Assembly (NCBI RefSeq): GCF_023284025.1
Contig: NZ_JAKIKR010000017.1
Location: forward strand, 1-64,000
Source of the DNA: Shewanella abyssi
Lineage (GTDB): Bacteria > Pseudomonadota > Gammaproteobacteria > Enterobacterales > Shewanellaceae
DNA: 64,000 nucleotides
Reading direction: 5' to 3'
Part shown: positions 47,481-56,239 of the stretch, piece by piece
How the letters are laid out: each line of letters starts with the position of its first letter
Numbering within the stretch: position 1 is the first letter of the stretch
Position numbers and translations under genes: made by a program
Notes under the pieces: generated by a model
The model's input: the letters and a program-made list of their open reading frames with translations, nothing else
Told to the model about the DNA's origin: nothing
The model's database searches: none

Positions 47481-48839
47481 ATGAGCCTCGTACTGATCTT
47501 ACTGGCGGTGATTGTATTTATCGTCATCGCTACTGCAAAATTCAAGCTACATCCATTTTTAACGCTGATCTTAGCCTCTTTTATTGCCGCATTTGCCTAT
47601 GGTCTTCCCAGTGCAGATATCGCCAAAACCATTACCTCTGGCTTTGGCGGCATATTGGGCTATATCGGTCTTGTTATTGTGCTCGGTACTATCATCGGCA
47701 CCATACTTGAAAAAAGCGGCGCCGCCATCACCATGGCGGATGTGGTGATTAAATTGCTAGGTCAACGCTTTCCGACTTTGACCATGTCTATCATCGGTTA
47801 CATCGTCTCTATTCCCGTGTTTTGTGACTCTGGTTTTGTGATCTTAAACTCACTTAAACAGTCAATGGCGAATCGCATGAAAGTATCAAGCGTGTCGATG
47901 AGCGTCGCACTGGCCACCGGTCTTTACGCAACCCATACCTTCGTACCGCCCACTCCTGGTCCAATCGCCGCTGCGGGTAACTTAGGCCTTGAATCAAATC
48001 TTGGTTTGGTCATTTTTGTCGGTGTGTTTGTGGCAGCTATCGCGGCTTTAGCCGGAACACTTTGGGCCAATCGTTTCGCCAATGTACAACCTGACGGCGA
48101 AGGCGCAGCAGAGTTACTTAATCAAACTGAAGATTACGAACAACTTAAAAACACCTATGGTCAGTTGCCTAGCCCAACTCGTGCTTTTGCACCGATTTTC
48201 GTGCCTATTTTGCTTATCTGTTTTGGCTCAATTGCCAACTTCCCATCGGCTCCGTTAGGTGATGGCGCGTTATTTGATGTGTTGGCGTTTTTGGGGCAAC
48301 CTGTCAATGCGTTAATGATTGGTCTGTTCCTATCATTGTTACTGCTTAAAGGTAACAACAAAGTAAAAGAGTTCAGTGAGCGTATTAGCCAAGGTCTAGT
48401 GGTTGCAGCGCCAATTCTACTTATCACGGGTGCCGGCGGTGCATTTGGTGCGGTACTGAAAGCCACCGAGATTGGCGCTTTCTTAGGAAGTTCTCTTTCA
48501 GCCTTGGGCGTCGGCATCTTTATGCCATTTATTGTTGCTGCAGCATTAAAGTCTGCTCAAGGTTCATCTACTGTTGCACTGGTTGCCACTTCGGCGTTAG
48601 TCGCGCCTATGTTGGGCGATATTGGCCTTGCTAGCGACATGGGCAGGGTATTAACGGTAATGGCAATTGGTGCAGGTGCGATGACGGTATCTCATGCCAA
48701 TGACAGCTTCTTCTGGGTGGTTACCCAATTTAGCCGCATGAGTGTTAAGCAAGCGTATAAAGCGCAGACAATGGCGACCTTGATTCAAGGACTCACGGCC
48801 ATGACTGTAGTGTATATACTGAGCTTGTTCCTTATCTAG
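47481..48839 (+). CDS. GntP-family permease, probably glycerate
   Basis: 452 residues, about 12-14 membrane segments, with GntP-family motifs: KLHPFLTLILAS, GFGGILGYIGLVIVLGTIIG, PVFCDSGFVIL and THTFVPPTPGP. Inner-membrane proton symporter for gluconate-like acids. With a glycerate kinase next and a CdaR-type regulator before, glycerate is the likely substrate. Ribosome site AGGGA. Confidence 0.9.
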   Translation: MSLVLILLAVIVFIVIATAKFKLHPFLTLILASFIAAFAYGLPSADIAKTITSGFGGILGYIGLVIVLGTIIGTILEKSGAAITMADVVIKLLGQRFPTLTMSIIGYIVSIPVFCDSGFVILNSLKQSMANRMKVSSVSMSVALATGLYATHTFVPPTPGPIAAAGNLGLESNLGLVIFVGVFVAAIAALAGTLWANRFANVQPDGEGAAELLNQTEDYEQLKNTYGQLPSPTRAFAPIFVPILLICFGSIANFPSAPLGDGALFDVLAFLGQPVNALMIGLFLSLLLLKGNNKVKEFSERISQGLVVAAPILLITGAGGAFGAVLKATEIGAFLGSSLSALGVGIFMPFIVAAALKSAQGSSTVALVATSALVAPMLGDIGLASDMGRVLTVMAIGAGAMTVSHANDSFFWVVTQFSRMSVKQAYKAQTMATLIQGLTAMTVVYILSLFLI

Positions 48840-48862
48840 AGTCCATCTATAGATGTCAATTA

Positions 48863-48890
48863 AAAGGCGAGTATTCTCCCTCGCCTTTGC
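48863..48890 (+). terminator. hairpin after the permease gene
   Basis: AAAGGCGA/TCGCCTTT stem (48863-48870, 48881-48888), short T-run. It may only partly separate permease from kinase. Confidence 0.65.
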
Positions 48891-49006
48891 ACTCATTCAA
48901 AAAGTCGTGTTACTACTAATACGGGACGAGTAAGACATTTACCTTTCAATAACGCTAACCGTTCGCTGAAACAGTTTCAGCCCTAGGCTGAAAATAGGAA
49001 AACTGC

Positions 49007-50164
49007 ATGAAAATTGTGATAGCCCCCGATTCATTTAAAGAAAGCCTCACAGCAATGGAAGTGGCTAACGAAATTGAGCGAGGATTTCGCACGGTATTAC
49101 CCCATGCTGAATATCTCAAAATACCCGTCGCCGATGGCGGTGAAGGTACAGTGCAGTCGATGGTTGATGCCACTAATGGCAGCCTAGTTTGGACACAGGT
49201 TTCCGGTCCGTTGGGCGACAAAGTTAATGCATTTTATGGCATCTTGGGCGATAGCTATCATGGCAATGAAAAAACAGCCGTTATCGAAATGGCTGCCGCA
49301 TCGGGCCTACATTTAGTGGCAACAGAGCAGCGTAACCCCTTGTTCACCACCAGCTACGGTACCGGTGAACTGATTGTTGACGCGCTAAATAGAGGCATCA
49401 AACACATTATTATCGGCCTCGGCGGCAGTGCCACCAATGATGGTGGTGCCGGAATGGCGCAAGCCTTGGGTGTACAGTTTTTAGATGCGAGCTCTAATGC
49501 CCTTGCCCCAGGCGGCGCAGCCTTAAGCCAATTACAGCAAATTGATCTAACTGACCTACATCCACTGGTCTCACAATGCCGCTTTGAAGTCGCTTGCGAT
49601 GTTAATAATCCACTTTGCGGTGGATATGGTGCCTCCGCAATATTTGGCCCTCAAAAAGGCGCAACGACAAAGATGGTGCAGCAACTCGACAGTGCGCTCA
49701 ACCATTATGCCGATGTTATCGCGCAAACAGGTATTAAAGACAACCGTGACTTAGCGGGTGTTGGCGCTGCAGGTGGTATGGGGCTTGGCGTAATGGCATT
49801 TCTCAATGCTGAGCTAAAGCCAGGCATCGACATTGTAATGAACACTGTTGACCTTGCAAGCCATATAAAAGGAGCAAGCTTAGTGATCACCGGCGAAGGC
49901 AAGCTTGATAGTCAAACATTGCACGGCAAAACCCCAATGGGAGTTGCGGGTGTTGCTAATCAGTTCAATGTGCCTGTTATCGCAATTGCAGGGTGCGTCA
50001 GTGACGATGCCAACGTGTTATTAGATCATGGTTTTAAAGCACTATTTTCTATCACCCCCCGTGCATTGCCATTAGCCGATGTGTTAGCCAATGCCAAAAC
50101 AAACCTTTACGCCACCAGCAAAAATGTAGCGGCGCTCTACTCCCTATCAATACCGACCAAGTAA
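49007..50164 (+). CDS. glycerate kinase (GarK/GlxK family)
   Basis: 385 residues. The start IAPDSFKESLTA, then PVADGGEGTVQSM and GLGGSATNDGGAGMAQALG are the signatures of glycerate 2-kinases of the GarK/GlxK family. It phosphorylates glycerate to 2-phosphoglycerate for entry into lower glycolysis. With the permease and regulator this makes a complete glycerate-use module. Ribosome site AGGA. Confidence 0.93.
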   Translation: MKIVIAPDSFKESLTAMEVANEIERGFRTVLPHAEYLKIPVADGGEGTVQSMVDATNGSLVWTQVSGPLGDKVNAFYGILGDSYHGNEKTAVIEMAAASGLHLVATEQRNPLFTTSYGTGELIVDALNRGIKHIIIGLGGSATNDGGAGMAQALGVQFLDASSNALAPGGAALSQLQQIDLTDLHPLVSQCRFEVACDVNNPLCGGYGASAIFGPQKGATTKMVQQLDSALNHYADVIAQTGIKDNRDLAGVGAAGGMGLGVMAFLNAELKPGIDIVMNTVDLASHIKGASLVITGEGKLDSQTLHGKTPMGVAGVANQFNVPVIAIAGCVSDDANVLLDHGFKALFSITPRALPLADVLANAKTNLYATSKNVAALYSLSIPTK

Positions 50165-50183
50165 TTTCATTTCGAGTCTGGCT

Positions 50184-50205
50184 AAAGGCGCTGCAGCGCC
50201 TTTTT
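50184..50205 (+). terminator. terminator of the glycerate kinase gene
   Basis: AAAGGCGC/GCGCCTTT around a TGCA loop, with T-run, 20 bp after the stop. Confidence 0.9.
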
Positions 50206-50359
50206 ATAACCTCATGCGCAAAGCTGTTTGAACACCTGCCCTTAATGGCAATTTACTTTTCTACTTGATGCGCTATAAAGCTTAACGTAAAGTGAGCATC
50301 CCATTTTAAAGACTGATCCAGCACACATTAATGGTGTGTTGAGTAGAGATTGTTAGCCA

Positions 50360-52015
50360 ATGACACCAAGACGAGCCACCGCTTCAGAAGAAGCACTACT
50401 GAGAATTTTTACAGTTCCAGAAGCCCCTGATTCAACCCTTAGTGTTATTGAACAAAATATCTCACAGAACTTAATGGGCTTTTTACAAGACAGCGTCGTG
50501 GCCGTTGAAAAGCCCTTAACTGAGATCGAGCTGGACTTTCAGCAACACCGAATTCCCGCTGCGCCGCAGTTTGTCTCAGATTATGCTGATGACATGATGA
50601 AAACCTTAGTGGCTCATTCAGTCCACACCTCAGCGCCGAGCTTCATCGGCCACATGACATCTGCACTACCCTACTTTGTGTTACCGCTGTCTAAAATGAT
50701 GGTCGGCTTAAACCAAAACTTGGTCAAAATTGAAACATCAAAAGCGTTTACACCATTAGAGCGCCAAGTTCTGGGGATGATGCATCACCTTATTTATGCA
50801 GAGAATGATGATTTTTATCAGAGTTGGATGCACAGTGCTAACGTTTCATTAGGCGCATTCTGCTCCGGTGGCACCGTTGCCAATATCACCGCACTGTGGA
50901 CCGCACGTAACCAATTACTTAAAGCAGATGGCGAATATCGCGGTGTTGCCGCTCAGGGCGTAATGAAAGGGCTACGTCATTATGGCTATGATGATTTAGC
51001 CATACTGGTGTCCGAGCGAGGTCATTATTCATTAGCAAAAACGGCTGACCTGCTTGGTATCGGCCGCGAAAATATTGTTCAAGTTCCGACCTCAAACGAC
51101 AACAAGGTCGATGTGGTAAAGATGCGCCAAATCGCTGCAAAACTTGCTGCCGACAATATTAAAGTGATAGCGATTGTGGGGGTTGCTGGTACCACCGAGA
51201 CAGGTAATGTCGACCCACTCGATGCGTTAGCAGATTTGGCTCAAGAGCTAAACTGTCACTTCCATGTTGACGCTGCGTGGGGCGGCGCCAGTCTGTTATC
51301 TAAAAAGTACCGTCATCTACTGGCTGGAATTGAACGCGCTGATTCAGTGACTATCGATGCTCATAAGCAGATGTACGTGCCTATGGGTGCGGGAATGGTT
51401 ATTTTTAAAGATCCTACTTTTGCCAACGCGATTAAGCATCACGCTGAATACATTCTCAGAAAAGGCTCAAAGGATTTAGGCAGTCAAACGCTAGAGGGAT
51501 CTCGCCCCGGTATGGCGATGTTAGTCCATGCTTGCCTGCAAGTGATTGGCCGTGATGGCTACGAAATACTGATCAACAATAGTCTGGATAAAGCCCATTA
51601 CTTTGCTGAATTGATTGAAGAGCATAACGACTTTGAATTGGTGTCTAAGCCTGAGCTTTGCTTATTAACCTACCGTTATGTTCCGCAAATAGTGCAAACG
51701 GCAATGGCAACAGCGCGGGCTAACAACGATGTACAAAAACTCATTGAATTTAATGCCCTGCTCGATGGCCTCACTAAATTTGTGCAGAAACGTCAACGTG
51801 AACAAGGTACCTCATTTGTATCACGCACACGTATTAACCCAGAAAACCAACAATTGATGAAGATCAAAGCGGTTGTATTTCGAGTGGTGTTAGCCAATCC
51901 ACTCACGACCCATGAGATTTTACAGCAGGTACTTGCCGAACAAACCGTTATCGCCACGCAAGAGCATCGGTTTTTACCGCAACTGCTGGCACTGGCTGAG
52001 CAATATATTGCATAA
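50360..52015 (+). CDS. panP: PLP-dependent aspartate 1-decarboxylase PanP
   Basis: 551 residues, group II PLP decarboxylase: HMTSALPYF, FCSGGTVANITALWTARN, HVDAAWGGA and the Schiff-base lysine in TIDAHKQMYVPMGAGM (about residue 336). Length and text fit PanP, which makes beta-alanine for pantothenate/CoA in vibrios and Shewanella instead of PanD. A glutamate or other decarboxylase role is the alternative. Monocistronic. Confidence 0.85.
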   Translation: MTPRRATASEEALLRIFTVPEAPDSTLSVIEQNISQNLMGFLQDSVVAVEKPLTEIELDFQQHRIPAAPQFVSDYADDMMKTLVAHSVHTSAPSFIGHMTSALPYFVLPLSKMMVGLNQNLVKIETSKAFTPLERQVLGMMHHLIYAENDDFYQSWMHSANVSLGAFCSGGTVANITALWTARNQLLKADGEYRGVAAQGVMKGLRHYGYDDLAILVSERGHYSLAKTADLLGIGRENIVQVPTSNDNKVDVVKMRQIAAKLAADNIKVIAIVGVAGTTETGNVDPLDALADLAQELNCHFHVDAAWGGASLLSKKYRHLLAGIERADSVTIDAHKQMYVPMGAGMVIFKDPTFANAIKHHAEYILRKGSKDLGSQTLEGSRPGMAMLVHACLQVIGRDGYEILINNSLDKAHYFAELIEEHNDFELVSKPELCLLTYRYVPQIVQTAMATARANNDVQKLIEFNALLDGLTKFVQKRQREQGTSFVSRTRINPENQQLMKIKAVVFRVVLANPLTTHEILQQVLAEQTVIATQEHRFLPQLLALAEQYIA

Positions 52016-52083
52016 CACTTATTCAGTGCTTGTTATTCAACAGCATTAAGCCGCTCTATTTAGAGTCTTTTATTGAGTCTCTT

Positions 52084-52719
52084 TTATTCAGAGTCTAGCC
52101 GAGCGGTAATAAACAAGTCTGTCACTTCACCCATAGGGCTGGCTTGTTGCTTGCGTTGTAACGCCAATAATTTAAAGCCTCGGCGACTCAATGCTGGCAC
52201 CAACTGCTCCGCATGATGAAAATAGGTAAACATTTTGTCGCCGTCACTGGAGGTATCTTCGCGCACCTTAGGGCATTCCCCCTCCATGGTGCTCAAATAC
52301 AAAATACCTCCCGTTTTAAGCCGCTGCGCCGCAGCATCAATCAGCGCTATTGCCTCTTGTCTATCGAGATAGGGTAGGCAGAAACCACACATAATGGCAT
52401 CGAACTGCTCATCAACACGGTTTAAATGGCGGCTGTCGAGTTGCAGAACCTCTATTTTGGGATTATTTTTCTTCGCTAGCAGCAACATATTTGGCGCGAG
52501 ATCCGTTGCTAATATCGACAAGTTGGGTTTTTCAGACAGTAACATTTTGGTGATATTGCCTGGCCCGCAAGCAAGCTCTAATACGCGTGCATCATCACGG
52601 GGGAGATGGTTAATAAATGAATCAAAGGTGTCTGAATACATAGTAAGATCCATGTACTTATCTTGATACCTTTGCGCCAGCTTATCAAAGGTATTTACCG
52701 ATATTTGATTATTATCCAT
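52084..52719 (-). CDS. class I SAM-dependent methyltransferase
   Basis: About 211 residues; motif I VLELACGPGNIT, acidic ATDLAPNM, then FDAIMCGFCLPYLDRQEA. Substrate unknown. The ATG at 52719 has GGGGATGGG before it; the ATG at 52755 does not. Confidence 0.8.
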   Translation of the reverse strand: MDNNQISVNTFDKLAQRYQDKYMDLTMYSDTFDSFINHLPRDDARVLELACGPGNITKMLLSEKPNLSILATDLAPNMLLLAKKNNPKIEVLQLDSRHLNRVDEQFDAIMCGFCLPYLDRQEAIALIDAAAQRLKTGGILYLSTMEGECPKVREDTSSDGDKMFTYFHHAEQLVPALSRRGFKLLALQRKQQASPMGEVTDLFITARLDSE

Positions 52720-52755
52720 TAGCCCATCCCCTAGCACCCAGTGCTTGCTATTCAT

Positions 52756-53454
52756 ACCGCTGTAGATTAATTAATCAACTACACTATCGTGCAATTGGCT
52801 GTTTAACAACCGCTAATTTTATGTAGCCCAGCGTTAACGAGTAAGTTAGGTTCTGGCTCTGTGGTGGGAATCTAACTCTCTTTTGCCCAAAGCAATTTGC
52901 CCGCTCTAGCAGCTATTGTTTTTTTAAAATCAAAATCACAATCAACGTCGTGACGCTTCGCCCATTCTTGTAATCAAGAGTCGAGCCAAGGGGCAAAGCG
53001 CTTGCCCCTGCTCTTGATTTCATAAGAGTCAAACCCTCAGCGCCCCGGCGAAATTTAAACAGCGAAATTTCCAACGGGGGAGATTGCTGTCTGCAAATTT
53101 GGCTACTTAAATTTAAATTCTGATGCTCACTGATGTGGAGGTTTATCTAATTTAAAAGCTTTTATTGGTAACTCTAATGCTGAGAGATTGCGCTTTTCAA
53201 ACCCAGTGTAGATGCGGCGGAGGCCTTCGGAAACAGGACGTTTTCGTTGAGCCCACAAGGACGTGCTCGCGGCGAGCCTCAGTTGCGTCTGCACATACGT
53301 CTGCCGCAGGCAATTGGAACCACTTCGGGTTGAAGCTAACTCACCTTTGCCCCAAAGTTAGTTACGATGTGCGTTAGACTGCATCGAATGATACTTTGTT
53401 GGCATGCATTATTAAGAGTAACTACATTCAACTTCTGCTGGTCGATTCAGTGAT
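52756..53454. repeat. non-coding region with GC-rich repeat-like block
   Basis: About 700 bp without a credible gene. A GC-rich block at about 53205-53370 contrasts with its surroundings and contains the hairpin GCTCG-CGG-CGAGC (about 53267-53279). A related GCTCGCGGCG string recurs at 54574-54583 in the next gap. This looks like an interspersed repeat remnant. The 70-codon frame inside it (53165-53377) is not protein-like. Confidence 0.4.
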
Positions 53455-53998
53455 TCATAATTCTTTACAGCTGACACTGTCAACAATACTTAGAGTTTTC
53501 TTTAAAACTTCACCGTCGTAATCATTCGAAAGTAACGTGAACAAGACAACTTTATTTCCGAGAAGCTTCACGCCTTGGGTAAAGAACAAAAACTCTCCTT
53601 CCTTGGGAGATTTATCAGTTAGACGAGCATATACACCATCTAACTGAGTTCCAAATCGATTTGCTTTAACTACGCCTTCTGTTGATTGCGAGACTGAGCT
53701 TACCATGTTGCTCTCGATGTAAATTTCTAGATCCTTATCTACAAGAGCTTCCATATACATATGCTCAAGATCATTTACCAGAATCTCAAAATCAAACTTA
53801 CCTTTATTAGGTGGCACTAAACGGTAAAACGTTGTACCGAATTGAATGTGGTGACGTTCTACGGCCTTCCAATCTTGAGGCACATACAATGTCACAGTAC
53901 CAACGTTCTCATTATTGAAACTGCGAAGCTCAACGTTTCACCTGCATGCAATCGTGGTGCAAGCAAAAAAAACAGACAAAAGATCAAAACCCTATTCA
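53455..53998 (-). pseudogene. secreted protein broken by a frameshift
   Basis: The body (53455 to about 53930) reads NVELRSFNN and TLYVPQDWKAVERHH onward for about 160 codons, a DcrB-like lipoprotein/secreted style. Its signal peptide lies upstream in another frame: ATG at 53998 gives MNRVLIFCLFFLLAPRLHAG with a ribosome site AAGGA. The two frames would join after one base inserted near 53935, so the gene carries an apparent one-base deletion (or a sequencing error). A GTG start at 53895 would give a 146-aa protein without a signal. Confidence 0.6.
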
Positions 53999-54076
53999 TG
54001 ACAATCCTTGTTATCTAGCCGTTGCTTTTTAGACGCTACAGAAATGCAGCTTTGCTTTCAAAACATTAGGAGAGTA

Positions 54077-54550
54077 TAGCAACGTTTTAAAGATGTTAGC
54101 TTACTGAAGGATTGGTTATATCTTCCTAACTACTTAACAGAGCTTAAATCCAAGCCAATCACAAAACTTGTCGATGGTTCAGGTGAGTTTGAGTTTTTCA
54201 ATAACGGCGAAGATAGATACTGGCAGGTTGAACGACCAGTAATGAATTTACCTCCGGAGTTTGATTTCGGTGCAATAAATGGAGATGTTCATACTATTGA
54301 TAGCAATGCTATGAAATGCTTTAAAGAAATAGCGCAGCAGCCTGATCAGCTATTCGCTTTGTTAACGGATCACTTATTTGCAAAGGCACAAGTACATTTT
54401 GATAAGTTATCCTTCGAAACCGTTCAAGATGAGTTTTACGTCAAATCACTCACTACAAGTAACGAATTCGAGTACGAGTTTGGGCTTCACTCAAGGTCTA
54501 AAGACATATGCATCGAGTTATTTGTCAGAGGTGGGAATGTAACAAGGTGA
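54077..54550 (+). pseudogene. ORF lacking a start, hypothetical
   Basis: An in-frame protein-like text runs back from the ATG at 54242 to an upstream stop near 54074 (RFKDVSLLKDWLYLPN onward), with no ATG, GTG or TTG in that stretch. The 102-aa piece beginning MNLPPEFDFG is therefore probably the 3' part of a truncated gene. Family not recognised; the acidic small-protein style resembles immunity or orphan cargo proteins. Confidence 0.5.
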
Positions 54551-55008
54551 TGTTGTTCGTTCCGGTGCTATATGGCTCGCGGCGCTCGCCGCAAATCACG
54601 TTGTAACCGCATATTTGATTGGCATACTTTCCCTAATCTAAATTGAATGTGGTGGAGCACTTACTCTAACAAACTTATGTCCAGAAATGAGCTAGACGCT
54701 ACTCTGAACTCGCTGGCAGATCATCTGCTGTGGAACGTGCAAGCTTCTGAAAAAGGGATTTTTCAGCAGAGCCTACATGGAGGTATTCACGGCGGCTTGC
54801 AAAGGAACATAGTGGATGAGCTGCTTTCCATCATAAGTAGATGTTTTAGGTAATGGCACTAGATCCCGGCCCTGAAGCCTTGCCGAGATGACTCCCAATT
54901 ATTCCCAAGTTGTTCTGCTAAGCTATCTCGTTTCTGTCCAAAAACGAGCTTAGCTCTGAAGTGGTCAACCATGCATATGCGCTTACTCACAGAGTTACTA
55001 TTCCAATA
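54551..55008. other. gap with no supported gene
   Basis: A 68-codon frame at 54647-54853 lacks a ribosome site. A short GC-rich hairpin near 54578-54592 shares sequence with the block at 53267. Nothing else is seen. Confidence 0.4.
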
Positions 55009-55032
55009 AAAGGCCACCTTGGCGGTGGCTTC
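55009..55032 (-). terminator. terminator of the decayed mutase
   Basis: GCCACC/GGTGGC stem (55013-55018, 55024-55029), T-rich on the minus strand, just beyond the mutase remnant. Confidence 0.65.
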
Positions 55033-55048
55033 AAAACTCGTTGGTGAC

Positions 55049-55290
55049 CTACTTTGGCAAATCTGCCTGATGCAGATTAATAAAGGCATCCATGTTGGCC
55101 TGCGCTCTAAAGTTGTGCGCTTGCCTGTGTGTCGTTTGCATTCATGGCTTCTACCACTTCGTAATAACACTTTATCTTTGGCTCAGTGCCCGATGGCCTA
55201 ACAATCACGCGACTATTATTTTCGAGGCGATAGATGAGTACATCACAAGCTGGCAAACTAATATCTTCTAAGGTAATTGAGTTTTTCCTA
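55049..55290 (-). pseudogene. C-terminal remnant of a phosphomannomutase/phosphoglucomutase
   Basis: Minus-strand translation gives LIYRLENNSRVIVRPSGTEP followed by KIKCYYEVVEAMNAND. The RPSGTEPK motif is the phosphate-binding loop of the alpha-D-phosphohexomutase C-terminal domain. The frame is then broken: the closing AQANMDAFINLHQADLPK continues in another frame to a stop at 55049-55051. The three upstream domains are absent. A dead 3' fragment with its terminator still in place. Confidence 0.75.
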
Positions 55291-55342
55291 CTCCTATTTA
55301 TATAGGCTTAACGTGACATACATCTCACTGCGCTACAGATTA

Positions 55343-55356
55343 TTGATCTATGTCAA
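55343..55356. promoter_or_regulatory. FNR/EtrA-like site before the molybdoenzyme operon
   Basis: TTGAT-CTAT-GTCAA, one mismatch from TTGAT-N4-ATCAA, about 225 bp before the cytochrome gene. It predicts induction without oxygen. The position is far for a class II site, so a distal start or long leader is implied. Confidence 0.55.
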
Positions 55357-55578
55357 CACAAGCTAAAGTTCCTCATCAACTGCTTTAAAATCGATAGACA
55401 CACAAACAGTGCGTGTATAGCCTACAAATTCAGCAACAATTTACTAACAGTTAATTAACGAGTGCATCAAGCCGTTTTTTCCAGAAAAACTACTTAATCA
55501 TTTTTGTGGACGCGATGTTGTTAATAACCAACAAAACCATAAAGTTAAAACACAAAGGAACTTTAAACGGAGTGTTTC

Positions 55579-56229
55579 ATGACAAGAGTTAGAAAACTAC
55601 CTTCTTTGTTTGTCACCATATTGTTCTATTTAGCATCTAGTACATATGCAAGTGCAGACGACAAAGCGCTCATCACTCAAGGTGAGATGCTCTACAACCA
55701 AAACTGTGTCTTTTGCCATCAAGCTGATGCCATAGGAAAAACAGGTTTTGCTCCCTCGCTCTCTAATCCTGAGTTGTTGGCAATTGCATCGGATAAATAC
55801 TTGGCCTCCACCATCCGAGACGGCCGTATTGGTACCGCCATGGGTCCTTATGCTCACCTTGGAAAAGAGAAAATTGTCGCGATAGTGGCTTACCTCAGAA
55901 GCCATGAAACCCTGCCCCATCGCTCAGCCGAAGTCGATAAGCAGCGCGCAGCACAGGGCGATGCGCGTAAAGGGGAGCTTTGGTATCACGATATCTGCTC
56001 TACCTGTCACGGCCCTCAAGGGGACGGTTACTTAGCGGGATCATCGGGCACTGCCATCGGTAAGGTGGGCTTCCTTAACAAGGCGAGTGACGGTTTTATC
56101 CGTGAAACCATCAAGTATGGTCGTTCCAATACCCGCATGCTGCCCTTCTACGGCTCTGCTGGACTGGCCAACCTCGATGAGCAAGAGATTGAAGACATTA
56201 TCACCTATCTGCGCACCCTAAATAAGTAA
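55579..56229 (+). CDS. periplasmic diheme cytochrome c
   Basis: 216 residues: signal peptide (to about residue 26), then two class I cytochrome domains, CVFCH (43-47) and CSTCH (about 139-143), each with a downstream Met ligand region (GTAMGPY; RMLPFY). First gene of the operon, 10 bp before the NapA-like gene. It is the natural periplasmic electron partner of the molybdoenzyme, in the place where NapB would be expected, but it is unlike NapB in sequence. Confidence 0.88.
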   Translation: MTRVRKLPSLFVTILFYLASSTYASADDKALITQGEMLYNQNCVFCHQADAIGKTGFAPSLSNPELLAIASDKYLASTIRDGRIGTAMGPYAHLGKEKIVAIVAYLRSHETLPHRSAEVDKQRAAQGDARKGELWYHDICSTCHGPQGDGYLAGSSGTAIGKVGFLNKASDGFIRETIKYGRSNTRMLPFYGSAGLANLDEQEIEDIITYLRTLNK

Positions 56230-56239
56230 GGAATTTGAG

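Noticed and set aside
53165..53377. 70-codon ORF in the GC-rich block
   Set aside because: Cys/Arg-rich shadow of a repeat-like sequence without a ribosome site.
54647..54853. 68-codon ORF
   Set aside because: No ribosome site and inside a decayed region; at most a remnant.
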